Shown: one piece after another, positions 42,826-52,405 of the stretch
Numbering within the stretch: the stretch's first letter is position 1
Layout: every line of letters begins with the position of its first letter
Assembly: GCA_023362775.1 (NCBI GenBank)
Contig: JALMGJ010000015.1
Location: 24,827,001 to 24,891,000, forward strand
DNA length: 64,000 nucleotides
Source of the DNA: Charina bottae
Taxonomy: Eukaryota; Chordata; Lepidosauria; Squamata; Charinaidae
Reading direction: 5' to 3'
Program-made: the position numbers and the translations under genes
The notes under the pieces: generated by a model
What the model was told of the DNA's origin: nothing
Seen by the model: the letters and a program-made list of their open reading frames with translations, nothing else
Databases searched by the model: none

Positions 42826-43540
42826 GACCTTCTGTGGAATCCCCCATCTGGACTTGGGAGAGATATCTCTCTCTGTGTGTGTGTGTTTCTATATAATAAT
42901 ATACATACTGTACATACATACACAGTCTCTTCGATTGATACACAGTCTAGCAAAAGGCACGTGCAACCATTCACTCATGCCCCTTTGCCCCTTCTTTCAT
43001 TATTAGGGCATTCAGTGTCTCCTACGGAAAATATTTGGAACTCTTCAAGGCCTGCATCTCTAACAAAGGCATCTGATTGCCAAGCAGCCTCCTTCGGTAT
43101 GGAGCACACCAGATGCAGGGAAGGGGCACCACTTGCCCACAAGCCAGGCTGTGCCCGGGGGCAGGAGGATTCCTCCGTTGCCCCAGACATATGGACTTAT
43201 GATTTATGGTTTTGAGGATTAGGAAAAATAGATAATAGGAAAAAGAGAGGGGTTTTTTGGATCCACAGAGTAAGAGGTAATTTGGTATTTGTACTTATAA
43301 CTGCTGTAAAGAAAATCAGAAGCGACTTCTTTCTATTTCTTTGCATTCTTTCTTTTTGCACTTTTGGCTTTTTCTTTTTCTTTGTTTTTGTTTTTCCTTT
43401 CTTTCTTTTTCTTTATATTAGTTCTTGTTCGTTTTTATCTCCTTTTTAAAATTCTTCATAAAAATTATATGAATAAAAACACAAATAAACCATGTTGCCG
43501 CTGGGTTTTGAGTTGCAAGAACCTGGACGTTGTGATTTGT

Positions 43541-43868
43541 AAAAAGGTAAAGGTAAAGGTACCCCCCGCACATTTGTGCAGTCGTGTCCGACTCTGGGGG
43601 CCGGTGCTCATCTCCGTTTGTTAGCCGAAGAGCCAGCGTTGTCCGAAGACGCTTCCATGGTCATGTGGCCGCATGATGCGCGTGGAACGCTGTTACCTAC
43701 CCACCGAAGTGGTACCTATTCATCTACTTGCATTTGGATGCTTTCGAATTGCTAGGTTGGCAAGAGCTGGGGCTGGTGCGGGAGCTCACTCCGTCACGCG
43801 GGGCTAGGGATTCGAACCTCCGAACTTGCGATCGACAAGCCTGGCGTCTTACACGCTGAGCCACCACG
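43541..43868 (-). mobile_element. Full-length tRNA-derived SINE (Sauria-SINE type), second copy
   Basis: It has the same organisation as the copy at 28639-28965. On the minus strand it runs from GTGGCTCAGCGTGTAAGACG through GGTTCGAATCC to a CCTTTACCTTTACC tail. No clear target duplication was found. It is a repeat, not a functional tRNA gene. Confidence 0.85.
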
Positions 43869-44123
43869 CTCCATTGGCAAAGGAGCCAATCTGGAAGGAA
43901 ATGCTGGGAGCAGAAAGATGCTATCAAGGGAATCTGACCCACAAACGACCCATGAGGAAGCTCTGGTGCAGCTGAGCGGGTTGCAGCGGAAACAAGGTAC
44001 TGGAGCTGTAGTGCAGATTGTGGCAGTGGGATGCGAGCTGCCATTGACAGGAGGGTGCATGTTGGCCCAAGTTTATATGGTTCACCAAGTCTCCACAGCA
44101 CTACCTCAATCAATAATAATATG

Positions 44124-44127
<4 letters not shown>

Positions 44128-44169
<42 letters not shown>

Positions 44170-44170
44170 T
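44128..44170. repeat. (TTA)n microsatellite
   Basis: About 14 TTA units. Confidence 0.95.
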
Positions 44171-44947
44171 TGATGCTGCCTGACTCCAACCAGCAATGCA
44201 CCCAGAAGGTCCGTGAGCAAGAAAGAGTTGCTGGAAGTCAACCCTAAAGATCCTGAAGAACGGATGTTCCTTCCACAAAGCCAAACCAGACTCCTTATCC
44301 TCAGGTCGGAGGACCTGTCCGCCTGCCCTCCTTCTTCCAGTGCAACCTTTTCAATTAGAGATGGCCAGGATGGAGCCCGGGATCTGCTGCGTCAAAGGCC
44401 TAAGCCCTGGCAGCACGATTACCTGATCTAGCTGCTTGCCTAGAATTCCAGATCGGTGCTTAGCGAGGGGCGGAGAACAGCCACAGGGTCCTACAAGAAG
44501 ATACTCCCGAAGCAGCCTGGGAGGAGATGAACAGAGACTCTGCAAGAATTCCAGCTCTCAAGGTGTTGTTGCTTCCCCCCCCCCCCTCCGTGGAACTGGA
44601 ACCTTATCTCAAGAGTATAGCAAATAGCCTTATACCAGGTAGAGCCTTGTTCCATCTAGCCAGATAAATGTATTTATAAATTTGAGGGTCTCAGCAGAGA
44701 ATAGTTTTCTTCAATCCATCATCATCATCATCTTGGTGATGCACCTTTCTACGGGCAAAACTTGGACTCTAATAATGAAGTCCCTGTTCCTAATTGCTTC
44801 AAGAAAGTTATGATGCAAACATGCCTTAAGTCAGTTTTCTTGCCCCAGAGAACTTTAAGAGGAGAGCAACTGCTCTCTGCACATGCTCACGCATTCTAGG
44901 CTCACTGTTTAAACCACTGTTTCTCAACCTCGGCAACTTTAAGATGG

Positions 44948-45079
44948 TACCAATCGAAGAGAATATTTGTAGCTCAGGGTTGAACTGTGGAGTCCTTGGT
45001 GCTCTCTGAGCCTTGTTGTTTTCTTGCAGATGTTTCATTGCCAGGCTAGCCAACATCTTCAGTGCACCAAGGACTCCAC
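44948..45079 (-). mobile_element. Family B retroelement with hammerhead-like core (Penelope-like candidate)
   Basis: It is flanked by a perfect 12-bp duplication, actttaagatgg, at 44936-44947 and 45080-45091. On the minus strand it starts GTGGAGTCCTTGGTGC, carries the core at 45026-45065, continues with the complementary GCACCAAGGACTCCAC and ends TCTTCGATTGGTA. The 16-bp complementary arms enclose the core. Confidence 0.75.
45026..45065 (-). ncRNA. Hammerhead-ribozyme-like motif, family B copy 1
   Basis: The minus strand reads GCA, CUGAAGA, a partly paired stem II with GUUG/CAAU at its base, GAAA, CAUC and UGC. GCA and UGC form stem I. GAAACAUC differs from the expected GAAACGUC by one CpG-type transition, so the copy is probably inactive. 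Confidence 0.45.
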
Positions 45080-47049
45080 ACTTTAAGATGGGTGGACTTC
45101 CCCAGGCTGGCTGGGGAATTCTGGGAGTTGAAGTCCACCCATCTTAAAGTTGCCGAGGTTGAGAAACACTGCTTTAAAATATCCCGAGTCTAAGCCAAAG
45201 TACTGATTTTTGGCTGCTGCACAGTCTTTTCCCAGATCCTTTTCATTTCCAGACAGGCTTGCTCACTCTGTCTCTCTCCCTCCAATAAATTTTCCACTCC
45301 CCTCCAGTCTCCCATGCTGTTTTTGGAAGTGTTGAGGGGTAAGAAGCATCATGTGAAATCCTGTGCACTGCTTTGACTGGTGACAGCATTCCTGCAGCCC
45401 TGGATGCCTGCACATGGAGCCTGGCATGGTGTGGGACCGCCAACCCACCCACCCCCCTCGACTTCCTGCTGTATTTATAAATACGCCCTGAGTGACAGCA
45501 GAGAGCCAACCGGCAGCTGAGAACCCCATGCGGCAGATGGAAGCCAGCAGAAGCCCTGGCGCGTCCCAAGTGCTGTCATCTCGCCTGGCTACAAAGCGAT
45601 TGCAGATCAGGAAGGTGGCACGAGGGGTGGATGCCTCCGTGAGCCTGCCCGGGAGTGATACCCCCAGAGCGCAGGCTGGCAAAGTGCTCAGGGCCTGGGA
45701 GGGCATCACGGGGACTCTGTGCCACAGTGTTACGAAGCTACGCAATTGCCTTCCCTGGCACAGGAATAATTACACACGAGCCTGCTCATTACTGCCGGTA
45801 GGGCACCCTCGTTTCCTGCACATCAAGAAGATCCCGGGCCTGGCCACCAAAATGCGGTTCTTTCAGAGGAGACCGGCCTCGGAGGGCACGTCTTCATGGC
45901 CTTTGTGGTGGTGGAGCGCCCCCAGACTGCAGCCAAAATACGCCACCAATGAGGAACAAGAGCGGAGGCTTGGGGGAGCACAGAGGTGTGTGACGCACCC
46001 CCCCCCAAAGCAAGAAAGTGAGCAAGAAAAAGCCGCTCGCTCCTCCAGCTTCAAACCTCTTCCAGCAATCAAGGGGTCTGGACTGGCCTCCCGGGCGGTT
46101 CAGAAACACACACCTGCTCTGGTCAGACCCCTCCCTTGGACTCGGCAGCACTCAGGGGACAGGCCCTGCAAGAGATAAAACCCCGGGCCCACCAAGCTGG
46201 AAATTAAGCTGATGCTTATCTCTTGCATTTTTTATTCCGAGTGGGAAATGCCCCCCACTTTCTCATTCTCACAACAACCCTGCAAGGCAGGGTTAGGCTG
46301 AGATGTAGCCACTGCCCCTCAGTCACCCAGGGAACGTCATGGCTGAGCCCAGGAGGGAAAGGTGACGTCTTTCACGTCCAGCCCCAGGGAATTAAGGAGG
46401 GAGGGATTCGGCCCTCTGTTCCCACTGGCGGATGTGGGTGCAGAGGTGATGTTTTCGTCCGGGAACTGCCTTTCGTTTTTAGAGCTTTACTTCTCCAGCT
46501 TTTGCCGAGCAGCAACTAATGGGAAACAAATGTTGGAAAGCAGACAAAACTCGCTGCAGTTGGGACAAATTATTTACCCTTCCCCCCAATTCCCTTTCCC
46601 ACCCCAAGGTGGGGGGGGGAAATAGCAATGTTTATGCTTTGTCCTCTGAGTCATTCTCAGGATGAACCGGTGACAACTGTAGCTTTTGCCTGGATGGAGG
46701 AGAAGTGACAGCTCATCCCCTCTGGGGCTTCTTAACATGGGGAGGGTCCTTCTTTCCTTGCAGATCCCTCTTCCCCACCTAGAGAGGGGGCCCCCATCCG
46801 AAGCACCCTACAGCCCTGCTGCTGTGCCGAACTGCAGAACTGGGTTGAATTAAACTGGGATAAGATACCTCCGGTTCACACAACACTTAGGCCAGTTAAA
46901 AGATAGCATTTGCACTGTTTGTGATTAGTTTTGAATTTGGTTTGTGTGTGTGCATGTCTTAGCCTATTATGCAAATCTTGTCTGTCCGTCTGGATCAGCG
47001 TTTCCCAACCTTAGCAACTTTAAGACGTGTGGACTTCAACTCCCAGAAT

Positions 47050-47290
47050 TCGGTAATACACGCCAGGTCAGCCCCCTCCTCTGTGATCAAGTCACTTATG
47101 AGGGGGGCCTTGTTGTTAACTGACCTGGCGTTAAGAAGCAGCAGCCAGAGGTCAGGGTCCCCACAAGTCTGCTGTCCAGGGCCCAGGTTATGGGCAATAC
47201 CAGGTCCTCTCCTTTATCCGGGGAAGAGTTCTGAGGTGCCGATCCATTTGTCGGCTCCGCAAACAGCGAAGCCGTCTTCAGGCCACCATT
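47050..47290 (-). pseudogene. Non-LTR retrotransposon endonuclease fragment
   Basis: The minus strand contains LLLLNARSVNNKAPLIS and DLITEEGADLACITE, the start of the APE-type endonuclease domain of CR1/L2-like LINEs (NARS--NK motif). It is a short fragment only, nested in the hAT MITE. Confidence 0.65.
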
Positions 47291-47344
47291 GCTTTCCCGG
47301 AAGTCCAAATCATAGGACGCTTCTCAACATAAATGCATGTATTT

Positions 47345-47480
47345 TATTTGGGATTCTTAAAGGTAGTCGAGTTATGACAGCAATTGGGACTGGCATTTCC
47401 GTCACTAAACAATGCAGTTGTAAAGCACAATGTCATGTGACAACTTCACTTAGTGATAGCAATCCCAGCAGTCCTGGCCC
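47345..47480. mobile_element. Tc1/mariner-type MITE fragment
   Basis: aaggtagtcgagttatgac and 'cacttagtgatagcaatccc' resemble the 'aggtagtc...acttagtgac' family seen complete at 33238-33644. No intact terminal repeat pair. Confidence 0.45.
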
Positions 47481-48234
47481 AGGGACTGTACCAGGGAATT
47501 CTGGGAGTTGAAGTCCACACGTCTTAAAGTTGCCAAGGTTGAGAAACACTGGTCTGGATTATGGTTCAATGTATTGTGCAAATGCAGAAAATGGGTCAGT
47601 TCACCCATCAGTTAAGGGTGGTATGAACCCAGCCAGCAAGAAGCTCCAAAGTCATCACTTTTGGGAGATCCCCTAAAAATCGAAAGGAAAGCACCCCAAT
47701 TCCCATCAGTGCAACATGGACTCTACACTGGACCGGCATACTAGTTTAACTCGCTGCTCCTTGTTTTTAGGCACAGCACTGTAAGGACATCAAGTTTCTC
47801 AATCTGATTATTTAAAAAACTATGGATAATGCTGGGTAAAGATCTCCAGGCCAGAGGGGTGGCAGAGGAGGAACTGCAGGATTCCTGGAGATCCGAGGAC
47901 AAGATGAGTACAGCCGGCAGAAGGGGAACGTCCTCTTCCGGACTCCCCAAGATCCAAAGACAGCAGGCCTGGGGAAACGCCCTCCCCTGGTTCTGAAAAC
48001 CCAGAGGAAAGGAGTTTGGCTCTCTATGAAATGCTGTGATTTGGGGAGGGGAAGAAAGCGGGGACAGGGATGGTGGATTTGATAAGACCTCCCAACCGTC
48101 TTCTCCTCCCTGAGTAATGTGAACATCACTTCCTGAGCATCCAGCTTTGGACTCTACAACCACCACCACGTTCCCCAAACCCTTCTGGACCTCAGATGAC
48201 TATTGGGCATTAAGCAACAATTAAAATAAAAATG

Positions 48235-48520
48235 ACTTCAGAAATGCAGTTATGGAAGAAATCAATCCAGAGTTCTCACTCAAGGCTCAAACCACCATGT
48301 TTTGGACACATTATTCAAAGGCCCAGCTCCCTTGAGAAGTCCATAATACGGCGAAGGGTGGGACGAAAGAGAAGAGGAGGACGACCAGCAGCAAGATGGA
48401 TGGGCTCGGTTACGGTGGTGACGGGGCACCTTTGGGAGATCTGAAGGACCAGGGTGGGGACAGATCGTCCTGGAGAAAGCCTACGTGGTTGCTAAGAGGT
48501 GACACTGACTTGAAGGTATA
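48235..48520 (+). pseudogene. LINE ORF C-terminal fragment
   Basis: The plus frame contains FGHIIQRPSSLEKSIIRR and RVGRKRRGGRPAARWMGSV. GHI-R-SLEK-I--G--GRR-RGRP--RW is a common C-terminal motif of LINE reverse-transcriptase ORFs. The frame is broken downstream. Confidence 0.55.
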
Positions 48521-48939
48521 TAATCAATCAAGATGCCATGCTCTACTCAAGAAGCCACATGAGATCTCCCTCCTGTCTTTAAGAGTGTCCCCAGCTGAGT
48601 GTTCCAATCAGGAATGGGATCATGTCACACCTACGTTATGTAAATTCTCTGGGATCCCTGGGGAAATAAAGGCAGGAAGCAAACTTGCTCCCCGTTCTAT
48701 GCTAAGCTTTCTACCGGAACAGAACCCCAAAGGGAACCTTTTCACCAAGCGCCTAAAAAATAAAATAAAGCAGTAATCAATCCATCAATATTTGCTCCAA
48801 ATCCTGATCCCCCTCCGTGTCCTCCTGCAACCCCCAAGCGGGACAGTCCCCTCAGCTCTCCCCCCCCCCCCCCCGTCCTGCTGCCCCCAGAGACATCCCT
48901 GGGTCGCTGCCGCCAGCGATAGCGGTAGGAATGTCTTAC

Positions 48940-48961
48940 CCCCAGCGTGAACGCACCGCAT
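48940..48961 (-). CDS. CBFA2T3: CBFA2T3 alternative first exon E1b (coding end)
   Basis: ATG at 48959-48961 reads MRCVHAG and the exon ends GCTGGGG/GTAAGA in phase 1. Joined to E2 this gives [21 protein letters not shown], so a 601-residue isoform is possible. The start context (CCCATGC) is weak, and initiation at the downstream MPDSP is likely too. The 5' end of the exon is unknown. Evidence is the donor, phase fit and CpG island only. Confidence 0.5.
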
Positions 48962-49989
48962 GGGCAGGAGTGCCTTTGCTGGGCCCGGCGCCCCAGACCA
49001 CCAGCCCTCCTCGGAGGTGGGGGCCTCCAGGTCGCAGGCCGGTCCTTGAGTCCCCCCTGCGCAGCTTCCCTTGCAGCCCCCTCGAAAGCCCCCCTCCCCT
49101 CCTGACCCTGAGGGGGGGCGAGGAGGAAAGAGTTAAAGAGGTGATGGCATGAGATCTCCGCAGCGCCCCGCGCTCTCCAAATGCAACCCAGATGTTGAGC
49201 AGGGGGAGGGGGAGGAGGGGCGGGCTCCGCGCCTCCTTCTAGGGAAGGCTCCGCATTCCAGCCCCTCAGCTGCCGGGCCAGAACTGCCAAAACAACTCCC
49301 CAGAAACTCGCCGGGGACGGAGCTGCTCCATCTGGATCGCATTAGGCGAGCCCGCAGCACTGGCGGCAAACTGGATAGGAACTGCAGACGGCTTGCGTGT
49401 GGGAAAAGACGGGGGACCGCCGCGGGGGGAGGGGTCAGGCCTGCCCCCTTGGCCTTCCTCTCCAAAACGAGGGGGCAGGACCCCTGTCTTTCTCCCGGCT
49501 TTCCTCCCCATTTGCTTGGGAGGATGTGTTGACGTCCCCCAATAGCTACGGGGAGGGCTCCCTGGGGGTGCGCCGGGCTTTGTGCAAAAAGCGTTTCTGG
49601 AGCTACCGACGTTTTTCCTGGAGGCCGAGCTGGGGAAGGAGGTGGGGGAGCGGGGGTGCGCGCGCGCGCGCGCGTATTTTGCTCTCCTCTGAAGGTACCT
49701 TTCGCCGGCGGCAAGTCCATCTTTCCTGCGACTTGAATTCCCCCCCACCCCCTTACCGTAATCTCCGAAAAAGGAGAATCGTGAGATTAACCATTTGGAA
49801 AACGTCAGGCCTAGAGAAACACAAGAAAAACCCACAGGACTTTTGGGCTGCTCAAAAACCCAAGGCAGCAGAATGTGGACGAAGAAAGGGCGCGTCGGGA
49901 AAGCTCCTGCCTTTGAATCAAATCCGCCCGCCCATCAGAAGGGGCGCTCCCAGACTCCTCCGGACTTTTGGCCCCCGTAAACTAGCGCG

Positions 49990-50131
49990 TTTCACACACG
50001 TGTCATGCGGCCACATGACCGTGGAAGCGTCTTCGGACAACGCTGGCTCTTCGGCTAAGAAACGGAGATGAGCACCGGCCCCTAGAGTCGGACACGACTG
50101 CACAAATGTGCGGGGGGAACCTTTACCTTTT
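49990..50131 (+). mobile_element. 5'-truncated SINE (Sauria-SINE type) inside the E1b CpG island
   Basis: Only the 3' part is present ('cggccacatgaccgtggaag' to the CCTTTACCTTTT tail). A perfect 12-bp duplication, taaactagcgcg, at 49978-49989 and 50132-50143 proves a truncated insertion rather than later erosion. Confidence 0.9.
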
Positions 50132-51045
50132 TAAACTAGCGCGGCTCTCCTTCCAGGGCGCCGGCAGTTAGAAGGGCAGAAACACAGGCCGCTCTTTCTT
50201 GCAGGGGAAAAAACGCGTGGGTTATTCTTTCCATCCAGCCACGTCCTCCCTCGCGAAGCTGGCAGCCCCCGCTTCTTGCCGCGGGAGGGAATCCAAAGGG
50301 CACGGGGCTAGCGAGAAACGTTCAACGTCCAAGGGTTGGCGACGACTTGACAAGGGCGATTCAGTACCTGCTGAGATGGAAAACCAGGGCTTCCCACCTC
50401 GCCCCCTCCTCAATATTCTTCAGCACGGACGCCGAGTCTTCCCGGGACCCGACCAAGGGCTTGGCACACCCGAGACCGGCTAGCTTTCCCCTCAGCTGGG
50501 CTTCCAGCCATCTGCTCGGCGCCGGCCAAGCTCGCCTTGCAGCCTTGGTCGAACGTTTCGCCGCCCGTCCCTCCTCCACCGCAGCCACGACGCTGAGCGC
50601 GCCGGGGAATCGGCGCCCTTCCTCACCTGAATGAAAACGGGCACTCGCTTGCCAAGGAAGCTGCTGGCGTCGCCTGGGCTGCTCCCCGCCTGCGCCGCCC
50701 ACGGACTCGCGCCCAAGGGTCGGAGCAGCGAGGAAAAGGCGGTTCTGCGAACGGTAGCCGTCCTCAGATTCCGACCTGATAAGACACACCGGGCCACCGC
50801 GACTAACCTCTCAGGTGCAGTTGGCGGAGGCGGCGCAACCCAGGCACCGGGGAGGAGGCAGTGAGGACGGGGCTAACGCAACGCGCTTAATCTGGGAAGG
50901 GGACGTCCTCCGTTCCCTTGGGGTGCCTCTGGTCCTGAAAGCAAAACTCCATCCAACTTTGGGTGCAGTCTTGGCACCTGGCTTGCTCGTGAAGAGGCCC
51001 ACTCCACCTCCCCAGGACCTCCCCAGGGGAGGAAAGAGTTAACAC

Positions 51046-51075
51046 CACGCACGCACGCACGCACGCACGCACGCA
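51046..51075. repeat. (ACGC)n microsatellite
   Basis: About seven ACGC units. Confidence 0.9.
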
Positions 51076-51174
51076 GGCACCCAAGCCTGTTGCTGGCCAC
51101 CCCCTCTCCATCCAGGGGTGTTCTTTGCATTGTTAAATCCTGCAGCTAAAGGGCAAAGACTAAAAGAATAAAAG

Positions 51175-51345
51175 TCTTATTGTGAACCGCCCAGAGTTCC
51201 CCGGTTTGGGGGAGATGGACGGAGATGGGCGGTGATAGAAGTTGGACAAACAAACAAACAAATAAATAAAATACAAATTTGAATAATAAATAAATAAATA
51301 AATAAAATACAAATTTGAATAATTAATTAATTAATTAATTAATTA
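51175..51345 (+). mobile_element. CR1/L2-like LINE tail and A/T-rich simple repeat
   Basis: 'gtgaaccgcccagagttccc...gggagatgga' is followed by AAAC, AAAT and AATT tetranucleotide runs. Confidence 0.55.
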
Positions 51346-52310
51346 ATAAAGACAGATTTGGAACCCCAACTTTACTCTGGCTTCGCTACAACCTGCTCAG
51401 TTCAGGCTCCCTCTTTGAAAGGAAGGCGGTCCCAAGTGACGCAGGAAGGCCAGGAGGAAAAAGTAGGCCAAGCAGCCTGCATGGCTGCACTGTTAGGGAA
51501 TCCAAAGCTACCGCTTTAAAGTGAAGTACTCCGGAAAAATCCGAGTAGTTTCAGACAAATTATCTGTCTGCCCGCCTATCCATCTATCAGAAAACACATT
51601 CTGGGCAACCAAGTATGATTGTTACTACGTGAGGCTACTAAATAAAGTTCAACCCAGCGGTCTGTATAAAATTTGGAGGGTGCACTTCAGCCCGTTCTCC
51701 ACAACGGAGTACATTCCCACGAAGGGCAACGTTGTGCGTTGCTCCTCAAATGCCCCAAGTTCATGGGCAAGGCTGTACCCAGCCCCCCCTCCGTCCCATT
51801 TCGTGCAGAAGTTCTCCCAAAAGTACGTTTGCAACTGATGGGAAACATACATTCTCATCTTCTCTCTCTCTCTCTCTCTGCCAGCCAGGGGTGTTAAGGA
51901 GCAGCCTGCATTGCATTGCTGCTGTCTTGAAAAAAGTATTTGTCTTGGTGCAGATGGAAAATTCCCAAAGTCACAGCCACTCCACTAAAAAAAAAAAAAA
52001 CGAGACAGCTTGGAAACAGGACAGAGCGCGGGAAGGCGTTTCTGACTAGGCTTGAAACACTGGCTGTGTTCACACACATTTAACCCAGTTGATGCCCTGA
52101 CCCATTCTCTGGGTTCAGACAGGATACTGAACCAGAAATGAACCAAACGGGAGAGGTTCACACCACGCCCATTGCTACAGAAAACCTAGCCAAAGTTAAC
52201 ATTAGCATTATCCAGCCCTCATACCTGGCGCAAATATAGCTGATAAGCCTTTAAATGGTCTAGTTAAGGTTATGGAGAACTTGGTGCTCGCTGAGCTTGG
52301 TGGTTGGCTT

Positions 52311-52350
52311 GCAGACGTTCCACTACCCAACTAGGGAGCATCGTCAGTGC
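52311..52350 (-). ncRNA. Hammerhead-ribozyme-like motif, family B copy 2 left arm
   Basis: The minus strand reads GCA, CUGACGA, a stem II with CCC/GGG, GGAA, CGUC and UGC. The first box differs from the other copies only at the position that is free in hammerheads (CUGANGA). GCA/UGC stem I is kept. GAAA has changed to GGAA, so it is probably inactive. Confidence 0.45.
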
Positions 52351-52368
52351 CATACTCAGTGCCACCCA

Positions 52369-52405
52369 GGTGATGGCGTTCCCTAGTTGGATAGTGAAGC
52401 ATCTG
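52369..52405 (+). ncRNA. Decayed hammerhead-like motif, family B copy 2 right arm
   Basis: GGUGAUGG stands where CUGAUGA is expected, followed by UUCCCUAGUUGGAUAGU, GAAGCAUC and UGC. Both boxes are damaged; it is listed only because its position mirrors the left arm. Confidence 0.3.

Larger units (their letters stand above)
44915..45172. mobile_element. hAT-type MITE (family 1), split by a nested retroelement
   Basis: The left end is CACTGTTTCTCAACC and the right end GGTTGAGAAACACTG; flanks gtttaaac and ctttaaaa match 6/8. The interior is interrupted after actttaagatgg by the family B element at 44948-45079, whose target duplication repeats this 12-mer. The MITE is therefore older than the insertion. 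Confidence 0.8.
46996..47551. mobile_element. hAT-type MITE (family 1) with about 440 bp inserted
   Basis: The ends CAGCGTTTCCCAACC and GGTTGAGAAACACTG are flanked by a perfect 8-bp duplication, gtctggat, at 46988-46995 and 47552-47559. Between the two halves (break at about 47050 and 47490) lie a LINE endonuclease fragment and a mariner-MITE-like piece. Confidence 0.85.
40416..48939. other. CBFA2T3 intron upstream of E2
   Basis: It contains a LINE 3' ORF fragment (42419-42825), a SINE (43541-43868), a TTA microsatellite, a hAT MITE with a nested family B element (44915-45172), a second nested hAT MITE (46996-47551) and a LINE C-terminal fragment (48235-48520). No shared coding exon was found. 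Confidence 0.6.
48800..51130. promoter_or_regulatory. CBFA2T3: CpG island over CBFA2T3 exon E1b, probable alternative promoter
   Basis: This is a CpG-rich region with many GC boxes, about 8.5 kb upstream of E2. It contains the E1b donor (48939) and a second strong minus-strand donor, TTCAG/GTGAGG at 50626, that may belong to another leader exon. A truncated SINE (49990-50131) and an ACGC microsatellite interrupt it. ETO-family genes are known to use several promoters. Confidence 0.6.
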
